Part shown: positions 1 to 6,368 of the stretch, one piece after another
Position numbering within the stretch: the first letter of the stretch is position 1
How the letters are laid out: every line of letters begins with the position of its first letter
From: Pseudomonadota bacterium
Lineage (GTDB): Bacteria > Pseudomonadota > Gammaproteobacteria > Xanthomonadales > Xanthomonadaceae
DNA: 7,932 nt
Assembly: GCA_023423855.1 (NCBI GenBank)
Contig: JAFAEU010000401.1
Coordinates: 1 to 7,932, forward strand
Direction of reading: 5' to 3'
Translations under genes and position numbers: made by a program
The notes under the pieces: generated by a model
Database searches by the model: none
Told to the model about the DNA's origin: nothing
The model's input: only the letters and a program-made list of their open reading frames with translations

Positions 1-54
1 CCCGCCCCCCCCCCCCCCGCCGGGGGGGGGGGGGGGGGGGGGGGGCCCCCCCCC
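1..54. other. C/G homopolymer tract, probable sequencing or assembly artefact
   Basis: The first 54 bases contain only C and G. A C-rich run (14 consecutive C at 5-18, with single G at 4 and 19) is followed by 24 consecutive G (22-45) and then 9 C (46-54), after which ordinary sequence begins abruptly. Nothing else in the window has runs of this length. A contig end with poly-G base-calling, or a collapsed hairpin read end, is the simplest explanation. A true C-run/G-run hairpin cannot be excluded from sequence alone. No coding function is assigned. Confidence 0.75.
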
Positions 55-168
55 GATCGCGATGATCCTTCCGCGCCTCCGGCGCGCCCCCATCCGCCTT
101 CGGCACCTTCCCCCGCGAGCGGGGGAAGGAAAAGCCAGCCCTCCCGAGCCCCCGACGCAATGCCAGCC
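55..168 (+). other. Leader region upstream of acnD
   Basis: These 114 bases lie between the homopolymer tract and the acnD start. They hold one palindromic repeat (106-129) and C-rich sequence on either side. No end of an upstream gene is recognisable, although prpC or prpB would be expected nearby in this pathway. No convincing -35/-10 pair or Shine-Dalgarno sequence is visible. The stretch just before the start codon is pyrimidine-rich. Confidence 0.5.
106..129. repeat. Palindromic intergenic repeat, family B, copy 1
   Basis: Arms CCTTCCCCCGC (106-116) and GCGGGGGAAGG (119-129) are perfect reverse complements around a GA centre. The same 11-base arms recur at 6296-6319 with a TT centre. 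The flanking bases, a GCGC-rich stretch followed by CCCCCATCC, also resemble the reverse complement of the flank of that second copy. This looks like a dispersed REP-like element. It ends 39 bases before the acnD start codon, so it would form a hairpin in the leader if transcribed. Confidence 0.8.
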
Positions 169-2784
169 ATGAACAGCCAGCACCGCAAACCCCTCCCCGG
201 CACGAAGCTCGACTGGTTCGACGCGCGCGAAGCCGTCGAAGCGATCCGCCCCGGCGCCTGGGCCATCCTGCCCTACACCGCGCGCGTGCACGCCGAGAAC
301 ATCGTCCGCCGCGCCGATCCGGCGCGCATCGTCGACTACCTCGGCCAGCTGATCGAGCGCAAACGCGAGATCGATTTCCCCTGGTTCCCCGCGCGCGTGG
401 TCTGCCACGATATCCTCGGCCAGACCGCACTGGTCGACCTCGCCGGCTTGCGCGACGCCATCGCCGCGCAGGGCGGCGACCCGGCCAAGGTCAACCCGGT
501 GGTGCCGGTGCAGCTGATCGTCGACCACTCGCTGGCGGTGGAATGCGGCGGCTTCGATCCCGGTGCGTTCGCGAAGAACCGCGCGATCGAGGACCGCCGC
601 AACGCCGACCGCTTCCACTTCATCGACTGGACCAAGCTTGCGTTCAAGAACGTCGACGTGATCCCGCCGGGCAACGGGATCATGCACCAGATCAACCTGG
701 AGAAGATGTCGCCGGTGGTCTATGTCCAGGACGGCGTGGCCTTCCCCGACACCTGCGTCGGCACCGACAGCCACACCCCGCACGTCGACGCGCTGGGCGT
801 GATCGCCGTCGGCGTCGGTGGGCTGGAGGCGGAGAACGTGATGCTCGGCCGCGCCTCATGGATGCGCACGCCGGACATCGTCGGCGTCGAGCTCGCCGGC
901 AAGCCCGCGCCGGGCATCACCGCCACCGACGTGGTGCTGGCGCTGACCGAATTCCTGCGCCAGCAGAAGGTGGTCGGCGCCTACCTCGAGTTCCGCGGCG
1001 AGGGCGCGGCGGCGCTGACCGTCGGCGACCGCGCCACGATCTCGAACATGGCGCCCGAGTACGGCGCCACCGCGGCGATGTTCTTCATCGACGACAACAC
1101 CCTCGACTACCTGCGCCTGACCGGTCGCGAGGACGCGCAGGTGGCGCTGGTCGAGACCTATGCCAAGGCCGCGGGCCTGTGGGCCGACGACCTGAAGGAC
1201 GCGCAGTACGAGCGCACCCTGCACTTCGACCTCTCGACGGTCGTGCGCAACATGGCCGGCCCGTCGAACCCGCACCGTCGCCTGCCGACCTCGGCGCTGG
1301 CCGAGCGCGGCATCGCCGACGAAACCAAGCTCGACGCGGGCAAGGCCGAGCAGGCGCGGGGCCTGATGCCCGATGGTGCGGTGATCATCGCCGCCATCAC
1401 TTCCTGCACCAACACCTCCAACCCGCGCAACGTGATCGCCGCCGGCCTGATCGCGCGCAACGCCAATGCGAAGGGGCTCGCCCGCAAGCCATGGGTGAAA
1501 ACCTCGCTGGCGCCGGGCTCGAAAGCGGTGCAGCTGTATCTGGAGGAATCCGGCCTGCTGCCGGAGCTGGAAACGCTCGGTTTCGGTATCGTCGGCTTCG
1601 CCTGCACCACCTGCAACGGCATGAGCGGCGCGCTCGATCCGGCGATCCAGCAGGAAATCATCGAGCGCGACCTGTACGCCACCGCGGTGCTGAGCGGCAA
1701 CCGCAATTTCGACGGCCGCATCCACCCCTACGCCAAGCAGGCCTTCCTCGCCTCGCCGCCGCTGGTGATCGCCTACGCCATCGCCGGCACCGTGCGCTTC
1801 GACATCGAGAAGGACGCGCTCGGCTTCGACGCCGACGGCCATCCCGTCACGCTCAAGGACCTCTGGCCCAGCGACGAGGAAATCGATGCCGTGGTCAAGG
1901 CCAGCGTCAAGCCCGAGCAGTACCGCCAGGTCTACGGCCCGATGTTCAAACTGCACGTCGACAGCGGCGAGCAGGTCAGCCCACTGTACGACTGGCGTCC
2001 GATGAGCACCTACATCCGCCGCCCGCCGTACTGGGAAGGCGCGCTGGCCGGCGAACGCACGCTGACCGGCATGCGACCGCTTGCCGTGCTCGGCGACAAC
2101 ATCACCACCGACCACCTCTCGCCTTCGAACGCGATCCTCGCCAGCAGCGCCGCGGGCGAGTACCTGGCGCAGATGGGCCTGCCGGAAGAGGACTTCAATT
2201 CCTACGCCACGCACCGCGGCGACCACCTCACCGCGCAGCGCGCCACCTTCGCCAATCCGAAGCTGGTCAACGAGATGGCGGTGGTCGACGGCGAAGTGAA
2301 GCAGGGCTCGCTGGCGCGGATCGAGCCAGACGGCAAGGTCGTGCGCATGTGGGAGGCGATCGAGACCTACATGGACCGCCGCCAGCCGCTGATCATCATC
2401 GCCGGCGCCGACTACGGCCAGGGCAGCTCGCGCGACTGGGCGGCCAAGGGCGTGCGCCTGGCGGGCGTGGAGGCGATCGTCGCCGAGGGCTTCGAGCTCA
2501 TCCACCGCACCAACCTGGTCGGCATGGGCGTGCTGCCGCTGGAGTTCAAGCCCGGCACGACCCGGCTCACGCTCGGCATCGACGGCAGCGAGACCTTCGA
2601 CGTCGTCGGCACGCCCGCGCCGCGCGCGACGCTGACCCTGGTGATCCACCGCAGGGACGGCGGGCGCGTCGAAGTGCCCGTCACCTGCCGTCTCGACTCC
2701 GACGAGGACGTGCAGGTCTACGAGGCCGGCGGCGTGCTGCAGCGCTTCGCGCAGGATTTCCTCGCGATGTCGAAAGCGGCCTGA
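169..2784 (+). CDS. acnD: AcnD, Fe/S-dependent 2-methylcitrate dehydratase (2-methylisocitrate dehydratase family)
   Basis: AcnD is an aconitase-family [4Fe-4S] hydro-lyase of the cytosolic methylcitrate cycle. It dehydrates 2-methylcitrate to a 2-methylaconitate isomer that PrpF must then convert to the cis form. The 871-residue length fits the family. With numbering from ATG 169, the cluster ligands are Cys413 in ITSCTNTSNP and Cys479/Cys482 in CTTCNGMSG. Other aconitase motifs are GTDSHTPH near 198-205, NITTDHLSPS at 644-653, and the swivel-domain loop YGQGSSRDWAAKG at 749-761. The N-terminus (MNSQHRKPLPGT) matches my memory of AcnD proteins, so ATG 169 is preferred over the in-frame ATG 160; neither has a clear Shine-Dalgarno. 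The downstream prpF supports AcnD over housekeeping AcnA. The SRPBCC gene starts 43 bases after the stop, suggesting co-transcription. The reading frame is intact with all key residues present. Confidence 0.95.
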   Translation: MNSQHRKPLPGTKLDWFDAREAVEAIRPGAWAILPYTARVHAENIVRRADPARIVDYLGQLIERKREIDFPWFPARVVCHDILGQTALVDLAGLRDAIAAQGGDPAKVNPVVPVQLIVDHSLAVECGGFDPGAFAKNRAIEDRRNADRFHFIDWTKLAFKNVDVIPPGNGIMHQINLEKMSPVVYVQDGVAFPDTCVGTDSHTPHVDALGVIAVGVGGLEAENVMLGRASWMRTPDIVGVELAGKPAPGITATDVVLALTEFLRQQKVVGAYLEFRGEGAAALTVGDRATISNMAPEYGATAAMFFIDDNTLDYLRLTGREDAQVALVETYAKAAGLWADDLKDAQYERTLHFDLSTVVRNMAGPSNPHRRLPTSALAERGIADETKLDAGKAEQARGLMPDGAVIIAAITSCTNTSNPRNVIAAGLIARNANAKGLARKPWVKTSLAPGSKAVQLYLEESGLLPELETLGFGIVGFACTTCNGMSGALDPAIQQEIIERDLYATAVLSGNRNFDGRIHPYAKQAFLASPPLVIAYAIAGTVRFDIEKDALGFDADGHPVTLKDLWPSDEEIDAVVKASVKPEQYRQVYGPMFKLHVDSGEQVSPLYDWRPMSTYIRRPPYWEGALAGERTLTGMRPLAVLGDNITTDHLSPSNAILASSAAGEYLAQMGLPEEDFNSYATHRGDHLTAQRATFANPKLVNEMAVVDGEVKQGSLARIEPDGKVVRMWEAIETYMDRRQPLIIIAGADYGQGSSRDWAAKGVRLAGVEAIVAEGFELIHRTNLVGMGVLPLEFKPGTTRLTLGIDGSETFDVVGTPAPRATLTLVIHRRDGGRVEVPVTCRLDSDEDVQVYEAGGVLQRFAQDFLAMSKAA

Positions 2785-2815
2785 CCGGTTCGTCGTATCG
2801 GTGCAACCCAACCCC

Positions 2816-2820
2816 AGGAG
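2816..2820 (+). promoter_or_regulatory. Ribosome binding site of the SRPBCC gene
   Basis: AGGAG lies 7 bases before ATG 2828. It decides the start: the upstream in-frame GTG at 2801 would place this site inside the gene and has no Shine-Dalgarno of its own. Confidence 0.8.
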
Positions 2821-2827
2821 ACCGATC

Positions 2828-3292
2828 ATGCCCGACACCCAAGGCCCCGGCACCGTCCGCCTGCACCGCGTCCTGCGCGCCCCGCCCGAGCGCGTCTACC
2901 GCGCCTTCCTCGACCCGGTCGCGCTGGCGAAGTGGCTGCCGCCGCACGGCTTCACCGGCACCATGCACGCCTTCGACGCCCGCGTCGGCGGCGGCTACCG
3001 GATGTCGTTCACCAACTTCGGCACCGGCTCCAGCCATTCGTTCACGGTGAAATACGTCGAACTGGTGCCGAACGAACGCATCCGCCACACCGACACCTTC
3101 GACGATCCCGGCCTGCCGGGCGAGATGCAGGTGACGATCGCGCTGAAGAAGAGCGTCGCCGGCACCGAGCTGCAGATCGTGCAGGAAGGCATCCCCGCCG
3201 TGATCCCGACGGATTTCTGCTACCGGGGCTGGCAGGAATCGCTGGAGCTGCTGGCGAAGGTGGTCGAGCCGGAGATTCCCGATGGTGCGTGA
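2828..3292 (+). CDS. SRPBCC (AHSA1/START-like) family protein
   Basis: This is a 154-residue protein that looks like a single SRPBCC domain of the AHSA1-like (Activator of Hsp90 ATPase homologue 1-like) group, a helix-grip fold with a hydrophobic cavity for small ligands. Visible hallmarks are the opening RVLRAPPERVYRAFLDP (14-30), then KWLPPHGFTG (35-44), the turn ARVGGGYRMSF (51-61), a strand-rich middle, and a C-terminal helix GWQESLELLAKVVEP (134-148). No signal peptide or membrane segment is seen, so it should be cytosolic. ATG 2828 is chosen because of the AGGAG 7 bases upstream. It sits 43 bases after acnD and 148 bases before prpF on the same strand, so it is probably in the methylcitrate transcript. 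The family is functionally diverse, so ligand and role are unknown. A link to propionate metabolism rests on position alone. Confidence 0.88.
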   Translation: MPDTQGPGTVRLHRVLRAPPERVYRAFLDPVALAKWLPPHGFTGTMHAFDARVGGGYRMSFTNFGTGSSHSFTVKYVELVPNERIRHTDTFDDPGLPGEMQVTIALKKSVAGTELQIVQEGIPAVIPTDFCYRGWQESLELLAKVVEPEIPDGA

Positions 3293-3344
3293 GTGACCGC
3301 CGGCGCGTGAGTGAACGTGGACGGCGGCGGCCAACGAAAGACGC

Positions 3345-3372
3345 CGTCATCCCGGCCTTCGCCGGGATGACG
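3345..3372. repeat. REP-like palindrome, family A, between SRPBCC gene and prpF
   Basis: Arms CGTCATCCCGGC (3345-3356) and GCCGGGATGACG (3361-3372) are perfect 12-bp complements with a CTTC loop. The outer part (CGTCATCCC / GGGATGACG) is the same as in the two elements at 4655-4778, so all three belong to one family. A weaker second stem (GGGATT 3372-3377 with AATCCC 3394-3399) may extend it. It lies 52 bases after the SRPBCC stop. It could act in mRNA stabilisation or partial termination within the operon, but no T-tract follows. Confidence 0.8.
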
Positions 3373-3431
3373 GGATTCAGGGATGTGACTGGCAATCCCG
3401 CGTCGCGCCCGTCTCGCAGTTGAAACCTTCC

Positions 3432-3436
3432 GAGGA
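3432..3436 (+). promoter_or_regulatory. Ribosome binding site of prpF
   Basis: GAGGA ends 4 bases before ATG 3441. The spacing is a little short, but it is the only purine-rich block nearby. It supports ATG 3441 over the in-frame TTG at 3420. Confidence 0.6.
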
Positions 3437-3440
3437 CCCC

Positions 3441-4628
3441 ATGTCGAACCTACCGCAGCTCCGCATCCCCGCCACCTACATGCGCGGCGGCACGTCCAAG
3501 GGCGTGTTCTTCCGGCTGGAGGACCTGCCCGAAGCCGCGCGCGTGCCGGGTCCCGCGCGCGACGCGCTGCTGCTGCGCGTGATCGGTTCGCCCGATCCCT
3601 ACGGCAAGCACACCGACGGCATGGGCGGGGCGACGTCGAGCACCAGCAAGTGCGTGATCATCGCGAAGGCGAGCGTGCCGGACCACGACGTCGACTACCT
3701 GTACGGGCAGGTGTCGATCGACGCGCCCTTCGTCGACTGGTCCGGCAACTGCGGGAATCTTTCGGCCGCGGTGGGGCCGTTCGCGATCGCCAACGGCTTC
3801 ATCGATCCGGCGCGCGTGCCGCGCGACGGCACCTGCACGGTGCGCATCTGGCAGGCCAACATCGGCAAGACCATCGTCGCGCAGGTGCCGGTCCGCGGCG
3901 GCGAGGTGCAGGAGATCGGCGACTTCGAGCTCGACGGCGTGACCTTTCCGGCGGCCGAGATCGTGCTCGAATTCCTCGATCCGGCGGACGAGGGCGAAGC
4001 AGGCGGTGCGATGTTCCCGACCGGACGCCTCGTCGACGATCTCGACGTGCCCGGCGTCGGCATGCTCGAGGCGACGATGATCACGGCCGGCATCCCGACC
4101 GTGTTCGTCAACGCCGCCGACCTCGGCTACGACGGCACCGAACTGCAGCCTGCGATCAACGACGACCGGGCGGCGCTGGCGAAGCTGGAGGCGATCCGCG
4201 TCGCCGGGGCGCTGCGCATGGGCCTGATCCGGTCGCCGGAGGAAGCGGCGACGCGCCAGCACACGCCCAAGGTGGCCTTCGTCGCGCCGGCGAAGGACTA
4301 CGCGGCCTCCAGCGGCAAGCGCATCGCCGCCGGCGACATCGACCTCAACGTGCGCGCGCTGTCGATGGGCAAGCTGCACCACGCGATGATGGGCACGGCC
4401 TCGGTGGCGATCGCGACCGCGGCGGCGGTGCCGGGCACGCTGGTCAATCTCGCCACCGGCGGTGGAGGGCGCGAGGCGGTGCGCTTCGGCCATCCCTCCG
4501 GCACGCTGCGCGTGGGCGCGGCGGTGGCGCAGGTCGATGGCCAGTGGACGGTGACCAAGGCGGTGATGTCGCGCTCGGCACGCATCCTGATGGAGGGTGC
4601 GGTACGGGTGCCGGCGGATTCGTTCTGA
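3441..4628 (+). CDS. prpF: PrpF, 2-methylaconitate cis-trans isomerase
   Basis: PrpF isomerises the 2-methylaconitate released by AcnD to the cis isomer, so that an aconitase-type enzyme can make 2-methylisocitrate. The protein has 395 residues, normal for the PrpF/DUF453 family, which has a duplicated diaminopimelate-epimerase-like fold and is cytosolic. Visible motifs are the N-terminal ATYMRGGTSKGVFF (11-24), DPYGKHTDGMGGATSSTSK (52-70) and VDWSGNCGNLSAAVGPFAI (98-116). Lys70 and Cys104 appear to correspond to the active-site Lys73 and Cys107 that I recall from the Shewanella oneidensis PrpF structure; this alignment is from memory. The second half carries LNVRALSMGKLHHAMMGT (302-319) and a glycine-rich LATGGGGREAVRFGHPSG (337-354). 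The start is ATG 3441 with GAGGA upstream. Its place downstream of acnD is the classic arrangement, interrupted here by the SRPBCC gene. The frame is intact. Confidence 0.96.
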   Translation: MSNLPQLRIPATYMRGGTSKGVFFRLEDLPEAARVPGPARDALLLRVIGSPDPYGKHTDGMGGATSSTSKCVIIAKASVPDHDVDYLYGQVSIDAPFVDWSGNCGNLSAAVGPFAIANGFIDPARVPRDGTCTVRIWQANIGKTIVAQVPVRGGEVQEIGDFELDGVTFPAAEIVLEFLDPADEGEAGGAMFPTGRLVDDLDVPGVGMLEATMITAGIPTVFVNAADLGYDGTELQPAINDDRAALAKLEAIRVAGALRMGLIRSPEEAATRQHTPKVAFVAPAKDYAASSGKRIAAGDIDLNVRALSMGKLHHAMMGTASVAIATAAAVPGTLVNLATGGGGREAVRFGHPSGTLRVGAAVAQVDGQWTVTKAVMSRSARILMEGAVRVPADSF

Positions 4629-4654
4629 GGCCGGTCGACGGCATCCTCCAACGT

Positions 4655-4778
4655 CGTCATCCCTGCGAAAGCAGGGATCCATTTTGCCTTTCATGCCGAA
4701 TGCCGGTTCTCCTGTCGCGCTCGCTTGCTCGTCGAGGAGCGAAAATCCAAATGGATCCCTGCTTTCGCAGGGATGACG
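4655..4778. repeat. MITE-like or REP-dimer element with perfect 30-bp inverted arms (family A)
   Basis: Left arm 4655-4684 and right arm 4749-4778 are exact 30-base reverse complements separated by 64 bases. Each arm is itself a hairpin: ATCCCTGC (4659-4666), loop GAAA (4667-4670), GCAGGGAT (4671-4678), and the mirror image in the right arm. The spacer has a small extra stem, CGCTC (4718-4722) with GAGCG (4737-4741). The arms share CGTCATCCC with the palindrome at 3345-3372. No transposase is encoded, so it would need to be mobilised in trans by a REP-associated tyrosine transposase or similar enzyme, if it moves at all. The first hairpin begins about 30 bases after the prpF stop and is followed by a TTTT, so it may also terminate that transcript. 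Confidence 0.85.
4659..4685 (+). terminator. Possible terminator after prpF
   Basis: An 8-bp stem with a GAAA tetraloop (4659-4678) is followed by CCA and TTTT (4682-4685). The T-run is short and displaced, so this is a weak candidate formed by the repeat arm rather than a classical terminator. Confidence 0.3.
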
Positions 4779-4964
4779 GTTCCGGCTGTTGCCGCGGGCA
4801 TCGACGGGCTTGCGTCTCGTCCGCGCGTGCATCGCGCCGAATTACCCGTATCCGCCGCCCGCTCACCCGCCGCCGTCATTGACCCTCCCCGTGGCCTGTG
4901 GGGCAATCGGGAGACCAACAACGCATGACCCGGGGAATCCGCGACGCGGGGCCACCGCGGTCGG

Positions 4965-4973
4965 GGAGGAGGG
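4965..4973 (+). promoter_or_regulatory. Ribosome binding site of the MFS gene
   Basis: GGAGGAGGG runs directly up to ATG 4974. The best anti-16S match, GGAGG at 4965-4969, leaves a 4-base spacer. This is strong in composition but tight in spacing. The next in-frame ATG (5013) lacks a comparable site and would remove the N-terminal cytoplasmic tail. Confidence 0.6.
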
Positions 4974-6278
4974 ATGACGACGGATCCACGCATCGCGCTG
5001 CAGCGCGCGCCCATGGGCCGGCTGCAGGTGGCGGTCGTCGCGCTGTGCATCGCGCTCAACGCGATCGACGGTTTCGACGTGCTGGCGATCAGCTTCGCTG
5101 CACCGGGCATCGCCGCCGAATGGGGCATCGACCGCGCCGTGCTCGGCGTGGTGCTGTCGATGGAACTGGTGGGCATGGCGCTGGGCTCGGTGCTGATCGG
5201 CAACCTCGCCGACCGCATCGGCCGGCGGCCGGTGATCCTGGGCTGCCTGGTGGCGATGACGCTGGGCATGTTCCTGGCCGCATTCGCCAGCAGCGTCGCG
5301 ATGCTGTCGGCGACGAGGCTGTTCACGGGGCTCGGCATCGGCGGCATGCTGTCCTCGACCAGCGCGATGGTGGCCGAGTTCTCCAGCGACCGCCGCCGCA
5401 ACCTCAACGTGGTGCTCAACATCGCCGGCTACTCGGCCGGCGCGGTGGTGGGCGGCCTGATCGCGGCACAGCTGCTCGAACGCACCGGCGACTGGCGCTC
5501 GGTGTTCCTGCTGGGCGCGGCGGCGACCACCGTGCTGCTGCCGCTGGTGTACGTGTGCATGCCTGAATCGATCGAGTCGCAGATCGCGCGCCGGCCGCGC
5601 GGCGCGCTCGAAGGCGTCAACCGCACGCTGCGGCGCCTGGGCATGGCGCCGGTGGAGGCGCTGCCCGCGGCGGACGCGCAGGTGGCGAAGGCCTCGTTCG
5701 GCGCGCTGTTCTCCTCGGCCTACGCGCGGCCGACGGTGCTGCTGACGATTGCCTACTTCGCGCAGATCATGGCGTTCTACTTCATCCAGAAGTGGACGCC
5801 GAAGCTCCTGGTCGACATGGGCTTCGACGCCGCCAGCGCGGGGCGGGTGCTGGTGTTCGTCAACATCGGCTGCGTGATCGGCGCAGTGGCGATGGGGCTG
5901 GCCTCGCAGCGGATGCGGCTGCAGCCGCTGGTGGTCGGGGCGATGCTGCTGTCGTTCGCGACGATCGCGTCCTACGGGCTGCTGCCGCACGACCTGGTGT
6001 GGTTCTCGACGGTGGCGGTGCTGGCGGGGTTCTTCACCAACGCCAGCGTGGTCGGCCTGTATCCGGTGCTGGTGCGCACCTATCCGGCGCTGCTGCGCGC
6101 CAGCGGCACGGGCTTCGTGATCGGGGTCGGCCGCGGCGGTTCGGTGGTCGGGCCGATCGCGGCGGGCGGCCTGCTCGCCGGCGGCAGCGCGCTGCTGGTG
6201 GTGTCGGGCGCGATGGGCGCCGGCGCGCTGGTGGCGGCGACGATGCTGGTGCTGCTGGGGCGGGGGCGACGGGCGTAG
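4974..6278 (+). CDS. MFS transporter, aromatic acid:H+ symporter (AAHS)-like
   Basis: This is a 434-residue inner-membrane permease of the major facilitator superfamily, with about 12 hydrophobic segments. Approximate spans are 18-40, 55-76, 85-105, 110-132, 146-167, 175-195, 254-272, 287-308, 316-335, 342-362, 375-400 and 403-427. A polar loop of about 55 residues lies between TM6 and TM7, as is usual in MFS. TM1 carries DGFDV (Asp32, Asp35), resembling the conserved aspartate pair of PcaK-type aromatic acid:proton symporters. The TM2-TM3 loop has the MFS motif A, GNLADRIGRR (76-85). The family suggests proton-driven uptake of an aromatic or other organic acid; the real substrate cannot be read from sequence. 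It follows prpF on the same strand after a 345-base gap with a repeat element, so it probably has its own promoter. A metabolic link to the methylcitrate genes is possible but unproven. Confidence 0.86.
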   Translation: MTTDPRIALQRAPMGRLQVAVVALCIALNAIDGFDVLAISFAAPGIAAEWGIDRAVLGVVLSMELVGMALGSVLIGNLADRIGRRPVILGCLVAMTLGMFLAAFASSVAMLSATRLFTGLGIGGMLSSTSAMVAEFSSDRRRNLNVVLNIAGYSAGAVVGGLIAAQLLERTGDWRSVFLLGAAATTVLLPLVYVCMPESIESQIARRPRGALEGVNRTLRRLGMAPVEALPAADAQVAKASFGALFSSAYARPTVLLTIAYFAQIMAFYFIQKWTPKLLVDMGFDAASAGRVLVFVNIGCVIGAVAMGLASQRMRLQPLVVGAMLLSFATIASYGLLPHDLVWFSTVAVLAGFFTNASVVGLYPVLVRTYPALLRASGTGFVIGVGRGGSVVGPIAAGGLLAGGSALLVVSGAMGAGALVAATMLVLLGRGRRA

Positions 6279-6295
6279 GAGCAACCGTATCTGCT

Positions 6296-6319
6296 CCTTC
6301 CCCCGCTTGCGGGGGAAGG
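6296..6319. repeat. Palindromic intergenic repeat, family B, copy 2
   Basis: Arms CCTTCCCCCGC (6296-6306) and GCGGGGGAAGG (6309-6319) flank a TT centre. The arms are identical to those at 106-129. It is followed by TTGGGATGGGG, which pairs in inverted sense with the CCCCACCCCAA that begins the next palindrome. Confidence 0.8.
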
Positions 6320-6368
6320 TTGGGATGGGGGGCGAGGCGCGCAGCGCCGAGTTTCGCCGCGAAGAGCG

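Larger units (their letters stand above)
4629..4973 (+). other. 345-base gap between prpF and the MFS gene
   Basis: The left part (4655-4778) is an inverted-repeat element described separately. The remainder, about 4779-4973, is GC-rich unique sequence leading into the transporter gene. I see no supported gene, RNA gene or strong promoter in it. A GGGAG at 4909-4913 precedes an ATG at 4925, but that frame is not the transporter frame and runs on as arginine/glycine-rich sequence overlapping the transporter. Confidence 0.6.

Noticed and set aside
169..2784. Housekeeping aconitase A
   Set aside because: The fold and motifs are shared, but the N-terminal sequence and the prpF neighbour point to the AcnD branch. 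A tree with AcnA and AcnD references would settle this.
856..2853. Open frame of 665 codons on the minus strand across acnD
   Set aside because: Lies entirely opposite the clear acnD gene and reads as arginine/histidine/alanine/valine-rich sequence without motifs. Long antisense open frames are expected in DNA this GC-rich.
543..3050. Open frame of 835 codons on the plus strand, shifted relative to acnD
   Set aside because: Arginine-rich shadow translation of acnD and the SRPBCC gene, with no recognisable domain or start signal.
4655..4778. Insertion sequence or CRISPR-like array
   Set aside because: There is no transposase and no repeated unit with regular spacers. The two arms are inverted, not direct, repeats, so a REP dimer or MITE-like element fits better.
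3450..4832. Open frame of 460 codons on the minus strand across prpF and the repeat element
   Set aside because: Histidine/arginine-rich low-complexity translation opposite intact prpF; it also reads through the palindromic repeats.
4879..4907. Possible promoter for the MFS gene (TTGACC, 17-base gap, GGCAAT)
   Set aside because: The -35 resembles consensus but the -10 matches only half of TATAAT. In a GC-rich genome this is too weak to annotate.
4925..4973. Small leader ORF start (ATG 4925 after GGGAG) ahead of the MFS gene
   Set aside because: The frame does not stop before the transporter and continues for hundreds of bases as arginine/glycine-rich sequence. No attenuator-like stem or regulatory codon run is seen.
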